A stretch of DNA of 64,000 bases from contig NZ_JBHTIH010000004.1 in NCBI RefSeq assembly GCF_042677045.1, positions 186,001-250,000 on the forward strand. The letters are read 5' to 3'. The DNA comes from Lysobacter_K koreensis (GTDB taxonomy: Bacteria > Pseudomonadota > Gammaproteobacteria > Xanthomonadales > Xanthomonadaceae). This document shows positions 50,206 to 60,500 of the stretch, piece after piece. The position numbers and the translations under genes are program-made. The notes beneath the pieces were generated by a model. The model worked only from the letters and a program-made list of their open reading frames with translations. It was not told the DNA's origin and ran no database searches. Within the stretch, counting starts at the first letter, position 1. The number at the start of each line of letters is the position of its first letter.

Positions 50206-51282
50206 GTGGCCCACGCCGCCAGCGCGTCCTCGCCTGTTTCCCTGCCACGCCATCGCCCGCACGCGTTTTGGCTCGGGCTGCTGCTCGCCGCGGTGATCGC
50301 GGCCGTGGCGATCGCGGTTGCCGGACTGCCGCGGGTGCAGGGCATGGGCCTGAGCGCGCTGACGCTGGCGATCGTGCTCGGCATCGCGATCGGCAACAGC
50401 GTGTTCCCGGCGATCGCGGCGCACACCGCGGCCGGCGTGGACTTCTCGCGCAGCACGCTGCTGCGCGTCGGCATCGTGCTGTACGGATTCCGGGTCACCT
50501 TCCAGGACATCGCCGGGGTCGGCGTCGCCGGCCTGCTGATCGCGCTGGTGGTGGTCGCGTCGGTGTTCGGGCTGGCGGTGTGGCTGGGTACGCGCGTGTT
50601 CAAGCTCGACCGCGAGACCGCGATGCTGATCGGCGCCGGCAGCGCGATCTGCGGCGCGGCGGCGGTGATGGCCGCGCAGCCGGTGGTGCGCGGGCAGGCG
50701 CCCCAAGTGGCGGTCGCGGTTGCGACGGTGGTGGTGTTCGGCACCCTGGGCATGTTCGTGTACCCGTGGCTGTACCCGCACTTGGGCTTCAGCGAGCATG
50801 CCTACGGGATCTACGTCGGCTCGACCATCCACGAGGTTGCGCAGGTGGTGGTCGCCGGCAAGGCGGTGGGCGAACACGCCGCGTCGGTCGCGGTGATCGA
50901 GAAGATGCTGCGGGTGATGCTGCTCGCGCCGTTCCTGCTGCTACTGTCGGCGCGCTTGCGCCAAGGCGCTGGCGGCGGCGATGTTGCCGCGGGCGCACGC
51001 GGTCGGGTCACCGTGCCCTGGTTCGCGGTGCTGTTCATCGTCGTCAGCGGCTTCAACTCCTTGCAGCTGCTGCCGCCGGCGTCGGTCGCGGCGATCGTGC
51101 AGCTCGACACCGCGTTGCTGGCGATGGCGATGGCCGCGCTCGGCCTGCGCACCCACGTCGGCGCAGTTCGCCACGCCGGAATGCGGCCGCTGGTGCTGGC
51201 GGCGAGCCTGTTCGCGGTGCTGGTGGTCGGCGGCTGGGCGCTCAACCTCGCGGTCGGCGGTATGTTGGCGACGGCGGCCTAG
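50206..51282 (+). CDS. YeiH family (UPF0324) putative anion exporter
   Basis: Inner-membrane protein of 358 residues with about ten helices, of the YeiH/UPF0324 family. Typical segments are LGIAIGNSVFPAIAAHTAAG, STLLRVGIVLYGFRVTFQDI, LIGAGSAICGAAAVMAAQPV and GIYVGSTIHEVAQVVVAGKA. Members are annotated as sulfate or sulfite exporters, which is weakly supported in general. The start codon is GTG at 50206, chosen because it precedes the first helix with no better in-frame ATG. The adjacent divergent LysR regulator suggests induction by an anion or a related metabolite. Confidence 0.88.
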   Translation: MAHAASASSPVSLPRHRPHAFWLGLLLAAVIAAVAIAVAGLPRVQGMGLSALTLAIVLGIAIGNSVFPAIAAHTAAGVDFSRSTLLRVGIVLYGFRVTFQDIAGVGVAGLLIALVVVASVFGLAVWLGTRVFKLDRETAMLIGAGSAICGAAAVMAAQPVVRGQAPQVAVAVATVVVFGTLGMFVYPWLYPHLGFSEHAYGIYVGSTIHEVAQVVVAGKAVGEHAASVAVIEKMLRVMLLAPFLLLLSARLRQGAGGGDVAAGARGRVTVPWFAVLFIVVSGFNSLQLLPPASVAAIVQLDTALLAMAMAALGLRTHVGAVRHAGMRPLVLAASLFAVLVVGGWALNLAVGGMLATAA

Positions 51283-51337
51283 GTGCCGCCGGCGGCGTGT
51301 CGACCACCGCGCGGGTGCGGCCCGCCCCGGCGCCGCG

Positions 51338-54259
51338 CTAATCCACCCAGGTGCCGATCGGTGCCGGGTGCCCGAACAGGTAGCCCTGACCGAACTCGCA
51401 ACCCAGCCCGATCAGCGCGGCGCGCTGCTCGCTGGTCTCGATGCCTTCGGCGACCACGCCCATGCCCAGGGCCCGGGCCAAAGCCAGCACCGCGGCGATC
51501 ACCGATGCGCTGTTGTCCTTGCCTTCCTTGCCCAGTTCGGCGACGAACGCGCGGTCGATCTTGAGCACGCGCAGCGGGAAGGTGTGCAGGTAGCTGAGCG
51601 AGGAGTAGCCGGTGCCAAAGTCGTCGAGCGCGGCGCCGACGCCGGCGGCCTGCAGGCGGCCCAGGGTCGCCCGCACGCGGTCGGGATCGTCGAGCAGCGA
51701 GCCCTCGGTGACCTCGATCACCAGCCGTGCCGGCGCCAGTCCGCTGTCGCGCACGATGCCGAGCAGGCGCTGGTCGAAGTCGTCGCGGCGGAAGTGCCGC
51801 GGCGCGACGTTGATGGTCACGTAGCGGTCTTCGGGGAAGCGCGTGGCGAGCTGGCAGCTCAGTTCGAACATGCGCCAGTCGATCGCCTCGATGCAGCCGC
51901 TGTCCTCGGCGACCTGCAGGAAGTCGGCCGGTCTGAGCAGGCCATGCAACGGGTGGTGCCAGCGCAGCAGCGCCTCGTGCCCGACCACGTCGCCGTCGAG
52001 CAGGCGCACGATCGGCTGGAAATGCGGCTCGAAGTGATCCGTCAGCAGGCCGGTGCGCAGTTCCGCCTCCATGGCCAGCACGTCGATCGCGTTGCGCTTG
52101 AGCGTCTCGTCGAACATCTCGAAGCGCTTGCGGCCCAGCCCCTTGGCGCGATAAAGCGCGGTGTCGGCGTCGCGCAGCAACTCGTCGGCATCGTGGTAGT
52201 CGTCGTTGCCGACCGCGATGCCGATGCTGGCCGACGGCTCGAGCGTCTTGCCGGCGACCTGCATCGGCGTGCCGAGCACGTCGAGCACGCGCTGGGCGAC
52301 GTGGAACGCGGTCTGCGGCACGTCGACGTCGTCCAGCAGGATCGCGAATTCGTCGCCGGACAGGCGCGCGACCAGGTCCGGTTCGCGCACGCACGACTGC
52401 AGGCGCTGGGCGACCTGGCGCAGCACCTCGTCGCCGGCGAGGTGGCCGAGGCTGTCGTTGATCACCTTGAAGCGGTCGACATCCAGGTACAGCAGCGCGC
52501 AGCGCCGGCGTGGATCGTGGCGCACGTGCGCGAGCACGCGCTCGATGCGGTCGAGCAGGTGGCCGCGGTTCGGCAGCCCGGTCAGCGCGTCGTGCATGAC
52601 CTCGTGCTCGAGCTGGTCCTGGATGCGCTCGCGCTCGTGGATTTCCTTGCGCAGTTCGTGGGTGCGCTCCTGCACGCGGTCCTCGAGCAAGGCGTAGGCC
52701 TGCTGCTGGATCTGCAACGCGCGGCGGCGGTTGAGGCTGTTGGCGATCTGCGAGGCGACGAAGCCGAGCAACTCCTGGTCGGCGGGGCCGTAAAGCACCG
52801 CCGGGTCGTAGCTTTGCACCACGATCAGCCCGACCACCTCGTCGCCGGACACCAGTGGCACCCCGAGCCACCACACCGACGGCCGATCGCCGAACGGCAG
52901 CTCGATCTCGCCGCGCGCGGCCATCGCCCGGATCAGGCCGTGGTCAGCGAGCAGCGGCCTGGCATGGCGCAGCACGTGCTCGCTCAGTCCGCGCGCGAGC
53001 GGGCGGGCCGGATGGCCGCATTGCTGGTCGTCGACGAAGTAGGGGAACTCGAGTAGCTGGCGGTCGTCCGACAGCAGGCCGATGTAGAAATTCTCGGCGT
53101 TGAGCAGCTTGCCGACCACGTCGTGGATGCTGCGGTAGAACGCGTCCTCGTCGATGCCGGCCGTGGCCAGCTGAGCGATCTGGAACAGCGCCGCCTGCAG
53201 CCGCTCGGCGCGTTCGCGCTCGACGATCTCCAACTGCAGGCCTCGGTTGGCCTCGGCCAGTTCCAGGGTGCGCTGGTGGACGCTGTGTTCGAGGTCGTCC
53301 TGGGTGCGCTTGCGCTCCAGCGCGGTGAGGATGTGGCTGCCGACGAAACCGAGCAGCGCCTGGTCCTCGGCCGAGTAGACGCCCCGGCGTTCGTAGCTCT
53401 GCAGCACGATCGCGCCCTGCACCACGCCGTCGCGCAGCATCGGCACGCCGAGCCAGTCCTGGCTGTCGGTGCCGAACATGTGCAGCGGGCCGGACACCTG
53501 CGCGCGCAGCTGCTCGGCATCGCCGCGCAGCGGCTTGCCGCCGTGCAGCAGGTACCAGGTCAGGGTGCCCTCGCGGTCGCCCAGGCGCACGTCGCCGTCC
53601 GGCGGCGGATCCTCGACGTCGGCGAAGTAGAGGAAGCGGATGAGGTCGTCCTCCAGGCGCACGATGAAGAAGTTCTCGGCATGCATCAGCGTGCCGACGA
53701 CGGCATGGATGCCCTTGAGCAGGTCGGGCATGTCGCGGTCGGAGCCGGCCAGGTCGGAAATCTCGAACAGCGCGCGCTGCACCAGCTCGGAATGCTCCAG
53801 CCGTGCCAGCGTGCCGTGCAGCTCGGCGATCTCCAGGGCGTGGCGCAGGCGCTGGTCGGCGATCTGCAGCGGTTCGGCGGCGTGCTCGAGCAGTTGCGTC
53901 GCGCGGCTGCGCTGGTCGAGTTCCACCAGCACCACCGCGGCGCTGCGCCACAGCGGGATCGCCAAGCGCGCGCGCGGCTGCGGCGCCAGTCGGGGCAGGT
54001 CGTCGGCGGAGACGGCGAAGGCCAGGTCGAGGTCGGCGGCGATGTCGTCGCTGGCGATCGGTTGCGCCGGCTCGCTCGCCGGGCCTTCGGCGCCGTTCAA
54101 ATCCCACAGCACGCGCACGCCGCGACAGCCGGGCAGGCCGCGCACCAGCTCCACCGTGGCCAGCGCCACCGCGCGCGGCGTGGTGGCGTCCATCAGGGGC
54201 ATGAGCCAGGCCAGCGACGAAGCCGCGAGCGGGGGCAGGATGTCGGTGCGTGCAGGCAT
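51338..54259 (-). CDS. GAF-GAF-GAF-GGDEF-EAL cyclic-di-GMP signalling protein
   Basis: Soluble sensor of 973 residues. It has three GAF-like domains (about 25-165, 170-330 and 350-520), each separated by coiled-coil segments; the second and third share a motif around NFFIVRLEDDLIRFLYFADV and NFYIGLLSDDRQLLEFPYFV. A GGDEF domain follows (about 545-705) with ARLSGDEFAILLDDVD (SGDEF) and then an EAL domain (about 720-970) with HFQPIVRLLDGDVVGHEALL, LVIEVTEGSLLDDPD, DDFGTGYSSLSYLHTFPLRV and GMGVVAEGIET. Both enzymatic domains look intact, so it may make and degrade c-di-GMP. No transmembrane segment is visible. Its regulatory ligand is unknown. Confidence 0.92.
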   Translation of the reverse strand: MPARTDILPPLAASSLAWLMPLMDATTPRAVALATVELVRGLPGCRGVRVLWDLNGAEGPASEPAQPIASDDIAADLDLAFAVSADDLPRLAPQPRARLAIPLWRSAAVVLVELDQRSRATQLLEHAAEPLQIADQRLRHALEIAELHGTLARLEHSELVQRALFEISDLAGSDRDMPDLLKGIHAVVGTLMHAENFFIVRLEDDLIRFLYFADVEDPPPDGDVRLGDREGTLTWYLLHGGKPLRGDAEQLRAQVSGPLHMFGTDSQDWLGVPMLRDGVVQGAIVLQSYERRGVYSAEDQALLGFVGSHILTALERKRTQDDLEHSVHQRTLELAEANRGLQLEIVERERAERLQAALFQIAQLATAGIDEDAFYRSIHDVVGKLLNAENFYIGLLSDDRQLLEFPYFVDDQQCGHPARPLARGLSEHVLRHARPLLADHGLIRAMAARGEIELPFGDRPSVWWLGVPLVSGDEVVGLIVVQSYDPAVLYGPADQELLGFVASQIANSLNRRRALQIQQQAYALLEDRVQERTHELRKEIHERERIQDQLEHEVMHDALTGLPNRGHLLDRIERVLAHVRHDPRRRCALLYLDVDRFKVINDSLGHLAGDEVLRQVAQRLQSCVREPDLVARLSGDEFAILLDDVDVPQTAFHVAQRVLDVLGTPMQVAGKTLEPSASIGIAVGNDDYHDADELLRDADTALYRAKGLGRKRFEMFDETLKRNAIDVLAMEAELRTGLLTDHFEPHFQPIVRLLDGDVVGHEALLRWHHPLHGLLRPADFLQVAEDSGCIEAIDWRMFELSCQLATRFPEDRYVTINVAPRHFRRDDFDQRLLGIVRDSGLAPARLVIEVTEGSLLDDPDRVRATLGRLQAAGVGAALDDFGTGYSSLSYLHTFPLRVLKIDRAFVAELGKEGKDNSASVIAAVLALARALGMGVVAEGIETSEQRAALIGLGCEFGQGYLFGHPAPIGTWVD

Positions 54260-54454
54260 CGCGGTGGGACGGAACGTGGATTTCGGGATGCCAGCTCTAC
54301 CACGGCCCCGGTGAGAGACGCGAAGTCAAGCCAGTCAGCACTCTGAACCATGCAAAAAGTGCGACCGCTGTCGCGGTTGCGGGCACGCGAACGCGCGCGC
54401 GGCTGCCGCGCGTGGTCCTGATCTGCCGTTGCACGACACCGCCGAAAAACCCAC

Positions 54455-54671
54455 TGCGCAGAAAAAAGCCCGCCTGGGCGGGGCTTCGGGGCTGCGTTGG
54501 CGCGGTGGCGGGTTACGACACCTGCACCAGCCGCAGCGGGTTGCGCCACTGCGCCAGCAGCGTCGCTTCGCGCGCCTTGGCCTCGTGCAGGTGCGCTTCC
54601 TTGACGTGGCCGTAGCCGCGGATGTGCTCGGGCACGCTGGCGATCTGCGCGGCGAGGTCGACGTTGCCGGC
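54455..54671 (-). pseudogene. duplicated 3' end of the ferredoxin oxidoreductase gene
   Basis: This stretch repeats 57468-57685 with only about eight differences over roughly 217 bases. It includes the last 50 codons (GNVDLAAQIASVPEHIRGYG ... WRNPLRLVQVS, stop at 54513) and the terminator. The coding part has no start of its own. It lies on the other side of the acyl-transfer module, in the same orientation as the intact copy. Confidence 0.85.
54463..54490 (-). terminator. duplicated rho-independent terminator
   Basis: On the minus strand GCCCCGCCCAGGCGGGC followed by six T. It is a copy of the terminator at 57474-57502 with one C lost from the stem. Confidence 0.75.
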
Positions 54672-54714
54672 GTGGTGGCTTCCAGCAACGGCGTCCACCC
54701 TGCCAGCGGCGGTC

Positions 54715-55926
54715 CTAGCGCGGAGCCGGGGAGGGTGGCGCCCAGCCGTGCTCGCGTTCGAGGATGCGGTACAGCGCGACGGTGTAGCGGTCCGCGTCCG
54801 CTGCAGCCATGTGCGACCACTCGGGTAGCCAGTAGCCCTGCAGTTCCGGGTAATCCTCGAAATGGATGCCAGGCGCGCCGGTGCGCGCGAGCAGCAGGTC
54901 CCAGCTGTCCGCGCGCGGGACGGTTTTGTTGTCGAAGGCGGCATACGGCCCAACAGTGGGATGGCGGATGAAGATCACCTGCACGCCGCGGGCACGCAGC
55001 TTCGCCACGGCAGCGACCACGCGCTGGAGGGTCTCTTCGCGCTGGCGCGGCAATTTCGCCTGCTCGGCCGGCGTCGGTGGCGGGGCCTGCCAGTTCAACT
55101 TGGCCCAGCCGTCGCGCACCTCCGCCAAGTACCGCGGATCGTGTTCGAGTTTGTCCCATAGCCGGTTGTTGCGATCGGCCGTGCCAACGAAGAGCTTGCG
55201 CACCGCGGGCCGCGGCGCAAGCCCGGGCCGTTGCGGCCAGGCCTGCCGCCGGACCACGCGCGCGAGGGCGAAGTCGGGATCGTAGAATGCCAGGTACGGC
55301 TCCAGCAGCCGCATCGACAGCCACTGGCCGATCCGCTGCGACGGCCCTTCTTCGCGATAGCGCTTGAACGCGCTGACGCGCGCGCCGCCGGCGCCGCCGG
55401 CCCGGAACAGGTTCGCTGTAATGTCGACCAGCAGACGGCCGGTGAAGTCGGGATCGTCGGCCAGCTGCTCCAGCGGAACCGTGGGAGTGGTGCCCTCCAG
55501 CGCCAGTTGGATTGGACGGCGCCCGGACAGGCGCTCCCACACCGGCAGCTGCACATCCGAGAGCATGCGCGACGAGCCGAGCAGCACTGTGGCGTCGCCT
55601 TCGCCGTGATCGATGCGGCGGCGTTGCAGGGTCCATGCGCCGTCGCTGTTGCGGTACGCCGGCGTCGCGCCGAACGCGCGCCAGTGCCACTCCCAGGCCG
55701 CCATCAGCAGCAGGAACAGCACCAGCGCGCCGAGCAGGATGCGTCCCCACGGCTGCGGGGGGATGTCGCGTTCCGGTACCGGCTGCGCGACGCCGGGCCG
55801 GTCGGAGGCCGTTAGCCGTACGAAGCCGGGGCGCTCGAAACGGTCCGCGGTTGCCATGCCGCCGTCGCCGGCCATCGCCATCGCGACGTCCGCGGCCAGC
55901 TCAGAACTGGAAGTAGATGAAGGCAT
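54715..55926 (-). CDS. SGNH hydrolase-like partner of an MBOAT acyltransferase
   Basis: A 403-residue single-pass membrane protein. It has a cytoplasmic N-terminal tail, one helix (RILLGALVLFLLLMAAWEWH, about 82-102) and an extracytoplasmic domain. The domain starts with the nucleophile block TVLLGSSRMLSDVQLPVWER (GSS in place of GDS) and ends with the EWSHMAAADADRYT segment, the Asp/His pair of an SGNH fold. Such proteins (AlgJ/AlgX-like) complete O-acetylation begun by an MBOAT protein. The gene overlaps the end of the MBOAT gene by 26 bases, so the two form one operon. The acyl acceptor, a polysaccharide or lipid, is unknown. Confidence 0.75.
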   Translation of the reverse strand: MPSSTSSSELAADVAMAMAGDGGMATADRFERPGFVRLTASDRPGVAQPVPERDIPPQPWGRILLGALVLFLLLMAAWEWHWRAFGATPAYRNSDGAWTLQRRRIDHGEGDATVLLGSSRMLSDVQLPVWERLSGRRPIQLALEGTTPTVPLEQLADDPDFTGRLLVDITANLFRAGGAGGARVSAFKRYREEGPSQRIGQWLSMRLLEPYLAFYDPDFALARVVRRQAWPQRPGLAPRPAVRKLFVGTADRNNRLWDKLEHDPRYLAEVRDGWAKLNWQAPPPTPAEQAKLPRQREETLQRVVAAVAKLRARGVQVIFIRHPTVGPYAAFDNKTVPRADSWDLLLARTGAPGIHFEDYPELQGYWLPEWSHMAAADADRYTVALYRILEREHGWAPPSPAPR

Positions 55927-57319
55927 TGCCCGCTCCCTGTGCGGCCACCACCGCGAACGCCATCAGGCCCAGCGCCGCCGACAGCGGCACCGGGTGTTGC
56001 CGCGCGAGCATCGCTTCCAGCGTGCGGCTGCGCATCAGCCAGTGCGCGGTCACGATGCCGCCGACGATCAGCGCCACCATCGCCAGATGCGCCGTGCTCA
56101 GGATGGGTGTTGCCTTCGCGTTGCCACCGAACATGCCGCGCAGCACTCCCCACGCCTGCTCGAAGCCCTTGGCGCGGAAGAACACCCAGGTGATGTTGAT
56201 CAGCGCGTAGGTCAACAGGCCCAAGCCGAGCATCGCCAGTGGCCCCGGACGATAGCCCTTGGAGCGCGCACGCAGCGCGCGTTCGACTGCCAGATACAGT
56301 CCGTGCAGCCCGCCCCAGACCACGAATGTCCAGCTCGCGCCATGCCACAGGCCACCGAGCAGCATGGTCGCCATCAGCGCGAAATAGGTGCGCGCTTCGC
56401 CATGGCGACTGCCGCCGAGCGGGATGTAGAGGTAATCGCGCAGCCACGCCGACAAGGTGATGTGCCAACGCCGCCAGAAATCGGAGAAGCCCACCGCCGC
56501 ATACGGGAACCGGAAGTTGTCCGGCATGGCGAACCCGAGGCACATCGCCGCGCCGATCGCGGTAGTCGAATAGCCGGCGAAGTCGCAGAAGATCTGGCCG
56601 CTGAAGGCGAGCGTCCCCATCCATGCGTCCAGCGCGCCGGCCAGCCGGCCTGGCGTGTCGTAGACCGCTTCGGCCGCCGGCGCCAGAAACGCGTCGGCCA
56701 GCACGACCTTCTGGAACAACCCCAGGACCATTAGCGTCAGGCCGAAACGCAGCTGGTCGGCGCTGGCGCGGCGCTCGTGCGCGAACTGCGGCACCAGCTC
56801 GGTCGGGCGCATGATCGGCCCGGCGACCAGGTGCGGGAAGAAGGTCACGAACAGCGCGTAGTCGAGGAAGTTGCGCGCAGGCCGGGCGCGGCGCAGGTAA
56901 ATGTCGAGCGTGTAGGACAGCGTGGCGAAGGTGTAGAACGAAATGCCGACCGGCAGCACGATGTCTAGTTCGGGCGGTTGGTAGACCACGTCCAGCGAGG
57001 CCATCAGCGTCTCGAAGTTGTCCATCAAGAAGCCGCCGTACTTGAAGTAACCCAGCATGCCGAGGTTCACAACCACCGACAGCAGCATCCAGGCGCGCCG
57101 TGCGTGCGGCTTCTCGGCATCGACCAGTTTCTTCGCCGCCCACCAGTCGACTACGGTCGACACCCACAACAGGATCACGAACGGCGGGTTCCACGCCGCA
57201 TAGAACAGGTAGCTGGCCACCAGCAGGTTGATCTTCTTCGTGGTCCAGCGCAGCGGCAGCGCATGCAGTACAAGTACCAGCGCGAAGAACACAACGAACG
57301 TCAGCGAGTTGAAGACCAT
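55901..57319 (-). CDS. MBOAT (AlgI-like) membrane O-acyltransferase
   Basis: Inner-membrane acyltransferase of 472 residues with 10-12 helices. It has INLLVASYLFYAAWNPPFVI near the start, LPVGISFYTFATLSYTLDIY, FPHLVAGPIMRPTELVPQF, FSDFWRRWHITLSAWLRDYL and the catalytic histidine region LLGGLWHGASWTFVVWGGLH. This is the AlgI/DltB branch, which moves an acetyl group across the membrane onto an exopolysaccharide. Its partner SGNH gene follows with overlap. There are no polysaccharide synthesis genes nearby. The pair sits between two copies of a neighbour's 3' end, which suggests it was inserted here. Confidence 0.93.
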   Translation of the reverse strand: MVFNSLTFVVFFALVLVLHALPLRWTTKKINLLVASYLFYAAWNPPFVILLWVSTVVDWWAAKKLVDAEKPHARRAWMLLSVVVNLGMLGYFKYGGFLMDNFETLMASLDVVYQPPELDIVLPVGISFYTFATLSYTLDIYLRRARPARNFLDYALFVTFFPHLVAGPIMRPTELVPQFAHERRASADQLRFGLTLMVLGLFQKVVLADAFLAPAAEAVYDTPGRLAGALDAWMGTLAFSGQIFCDFAGYSTTAIGAAMCLGFAMPDNFRFPYAAVGFSDFWRRWHITLSAWLRDYLYIPLGGSRHGEARTYFALMATMLLGGLWHGASWTFVVWGGLHGLYLAVERALRARSKGYRPGPLAMLGLGLLTYALINITWVFFRAKGFEQAWGVLRGMFGGNAKATPILSTAHLAMVALIVGGIVTAHWLMRSRTLEAMLARQHPVPLSAALGLMAFAVVAAQGAGNAFIYFQF

Positions 57320-57473
57320 CCGCGTCCCCAGTCAGGCCGATCGCGGGGCGGTCGGGCACTAGCGAAAGAACGCGGCACTCGCCGGCGATAGGCCAACGCG
57401 GGTGAGGCGGACCAAGCTGCAAAACGCCGGATACGGCGCTGCGCGAGCTGATCCGACCTGAGCGGGTTGCGCA

Positions 57474-57502
57474 GAAAAAAGCCCCGCCTGGGCGGGGCTT
57501 CG
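57474..57502 (-). terminator. rho-independent terminator of the oxidoreductase gene
   Basis: On the minus strand GCCCCGCCCAGGCGGGGC followed by six T, 25 bases after the stop codon. Confidence 0.9.
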
Positions 57503-57526
57503 GGGCTGCGTTGGCGCGGTGGCGGG

Positions 57527-60500
57527 TTACGCCACCTGCACCAGCCGCAGCGGGTTGCGCCACTGCGCCAGCAGCGCCGCTTCGCGCGTCTTGGCCTCGT
57601 GCAGGTGCGCTTCCTTGACATGGCCGTAGCCGCGGATGTGCTCGGGCACGCTGGCAATCTGCGCGGCGAGGTCGATGTTGCCGGCATCGAGCGTGGCCAG
57701 CAGGTTTTCAATCGTCGTGAAGTAATCGACGATCAGCTGGCGTTCCATCCGCCGCTCCTCGGTCTTGCCGAAGATGTCGAACGCGCCGCCGCGCAGGAAC
57801 TTGAGCTTGGCCATCAGCTTGAACGCCGGCAGCACCCAGCCACCGAATTCCTGCTTGATCAGCCGGCCCTGCGCGTCCTTCTTGGCTAGCAGCGGCGGGG
57901 CGAGGTGGAACTTGAGCTTGTAGTCGCCCTCGTACTGCTGCTCGAGCTTCTTCTTGAAATCGCCGCTGGTGTACAGGCGCGCGACCTCGTACTCGTCCTT
58001 GTAGGCCATCAGCTTGAACGCGTAACGCGCGACCGCCTCGGTGAGGTCGGTGCTGCCCGGCGCGCGGTTGGCCTCGGCGTCGCGCACGCGGCTGACGAAG
58101 CTCGAGTAGCGGTTCGCGTACGCGGCGTCCTGGTAGTCGGTCAGGAACGCGACGCGGCGGCTGATCAGTTCATCGAGCGAGCGAGACAGGCGTGCGTCGT
58201 CGAGTGGTGCGAACGCGAGCTGGTCGCCGTTGTGGGTCGCGGCGCCGCCGCTCGAGTTCGGCAGGTGGCGCAAGTCGTCGCCGTTGCGGCTCGGCGCGGG
58301 GGCCGCATTGGCGCCCCACTCGTGGCCTTCCCACTCGCCCGGCGACAACATCGGCAGTGCGTGCGGGGTCGACTCGGCCGTGGTCTGCGCGTTGCGGATC
58401 AGGCCGGCGGCCTCGGCGACCGCCTGCGGATCGACCACCGCCAGGCGGCCCCACGCGAACGCGGTCTTGTTCATCTCGATCGCGGCGCCGTTGAGTTCGA
58501 CCGCGCGCATGATCGAGTCGAACGCCAGCGGCACCAGGCCCTTCTGCCAGGCGTAGCCGAGGATGAACAGGTTGGTCGCGATCGCGTCGCCCATCAGCGC
58601 GGTCGCGAGCTGGGTCGCATCGACCTGGTGCAAGCCGCTGCCGCCCAGCGCGCTGTTGATCGCGGCGACGATGTCGGTGGCCGGGAACTGCATGTCCGGG
58701 CGGGTGGTGAACGTGCCCGGCATCGCCTCGTAGGTGTTGAGCACGACCTGGGCGCGACCGCTGCGGATCTTCGACAGCACCCAGTAGTCGTTGACCACGA
58801 CCATGTCGCAGCCCAGCACCAGGTCGGCCTCGCCGGCGGCGATGCGCACCGCGTGGATGTCGCCCGGTGCGTTCGCGATGCGGATGTGGGTGGTGACCGC
58901 GCCGCCCTTCTGCGCCAGCCCGGTCTGGTCGAGCACGCTCGCGCCCTTGCCCTCCAGGTGGCCGGCCATGCCGAGCAGCGCGCCGATCGTGACCACGCCG
59001 GTGCCGCCGACGCCGGTCAGCAGGATGTTCCAGGGCTGGTCGAGCGCGGGCAGGGTCGGCAGCGGCAGGTTCGCGAGCAGGTCCTTCGCGCCCGAGCCCT
59101 TCTTCTTGCGCAGCGCGCCGCCGTGGACGGTGACGAAGCTCGGGCAAAAACCATTCACGCAGGAATAGTCCTTGTTGCAGTTGGACTGGTCGATGTCGCG
59201 CTTGCGGCCGAACTCGGTTTCCTTCGGGAGCACCGACACGCAGAACGACTTCTTGCCGCAGTCGCCGCAGCCTTCGCAGACCAGCGAGTTGATCATGACG
59301 CGCTTTTGCGGGTCGACCATCTTGCCGCGCTTGCGGCGGCGGCGCTTTTCGGTGGCGCAGGTCTGGTCGAAGATCAGCACCGAGGTGCCCTTCACTTCGC
59401 GCAGGCGCTTCTGCACCGCGTCCAGTTCCTTGCGGTCGTAGTATTCGAGGCCGCTCGGGAACAGCGACCGGTCGGACCACTTCTCGATGTCGTCCGACAG
59501 CAGCACGATTGTTTGCACGCCTTCTGAGCGCACCTGGTGCGCGATCTGCGGCACGGTCAGGGTGCCGTCCACCGGCTGGCCGCCGGTCATCGCGACCGCG
59601 TCGTTGTAGAGGATCTTGTAGGTGATGTTGACGCCCGTGGCCACGGATTGCCGGATCGCGAGCGAACCGGAGTGAAAGTAGGTGCCGTCGCCGAGGTTCT
59701 GGAACACGTGCTGGGTTTCGGTGAACGCCGCCTGCCCCGACCAGGTCACGCCTTCGCCGCCCATGTGGGTGAAGGTGTCGGTGCTGCGGTCCATCCACGT
59801 GACCATGTAGTGGCAGCCGATGCCGCCGAGCGCGCGCGAACCTTCCGGGACCACGGTCGAGGTGTTGTGCGGGCAGCCCGAGCAGTAGTGCGGCACGCGC
59901 GGGAACTGCGCGCGCGGCAGGGCGAGCTCGGATTCCTTCTGCGCCATCCACTGCAGCACGTCGCGGATCTGTTCGCTGTCGTGGAATTTCTGGATGCGGC
60001 GGCCGATCACGCCGGCGATCGTGGCCGGGGTCAGCTCGCCGGTGCTCGGCAGGATCCACTCGCCGGACTCGTCGTACTTGCCGACGATGCTCGGGCGCGC
60101 ACCGTGCGACCAGTTGTACATGTACTCCTTCATCTGCCGCTCGATGAAGGCGCGCTTCTCCTCGACGACGACGATGTCTTCCAAGCCCTTGGCGAAGTTG
60201 GCGATGCCGACCGGCTCCAGCGGCCAGGTCATGCCGACCTTGTAGACGCGAATGCCGAGGTCGGCGCAGGCCTGCTCATCAAGGCCGAGGTACTCGAGTG
60301 CCTGCAGCACGTCGAGGTAGGACTTGCCGGTGGTGACGATGCCCAGCCGCGCGCGCGGCGAATCGATCACGGTGCGGTCGATGCCGTTGGCGCGGGCGAA
60401 CGCCTGCGCGGCCTTGACCGCGTACCGGTGCAGGCGCATCTCCTGGTCCATCGGCGGATCCGGCCAGCGGATGTTGAGGCCGCCGGCCGGCATCTCGAAG

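Noticed and set aside
54715..57319. Complete alginate or other exopolysaccharide cluster
   Set aside because: Only the MBOAT and SGNH proteins are present. No synthase, export or epimerase genes lie nearby.
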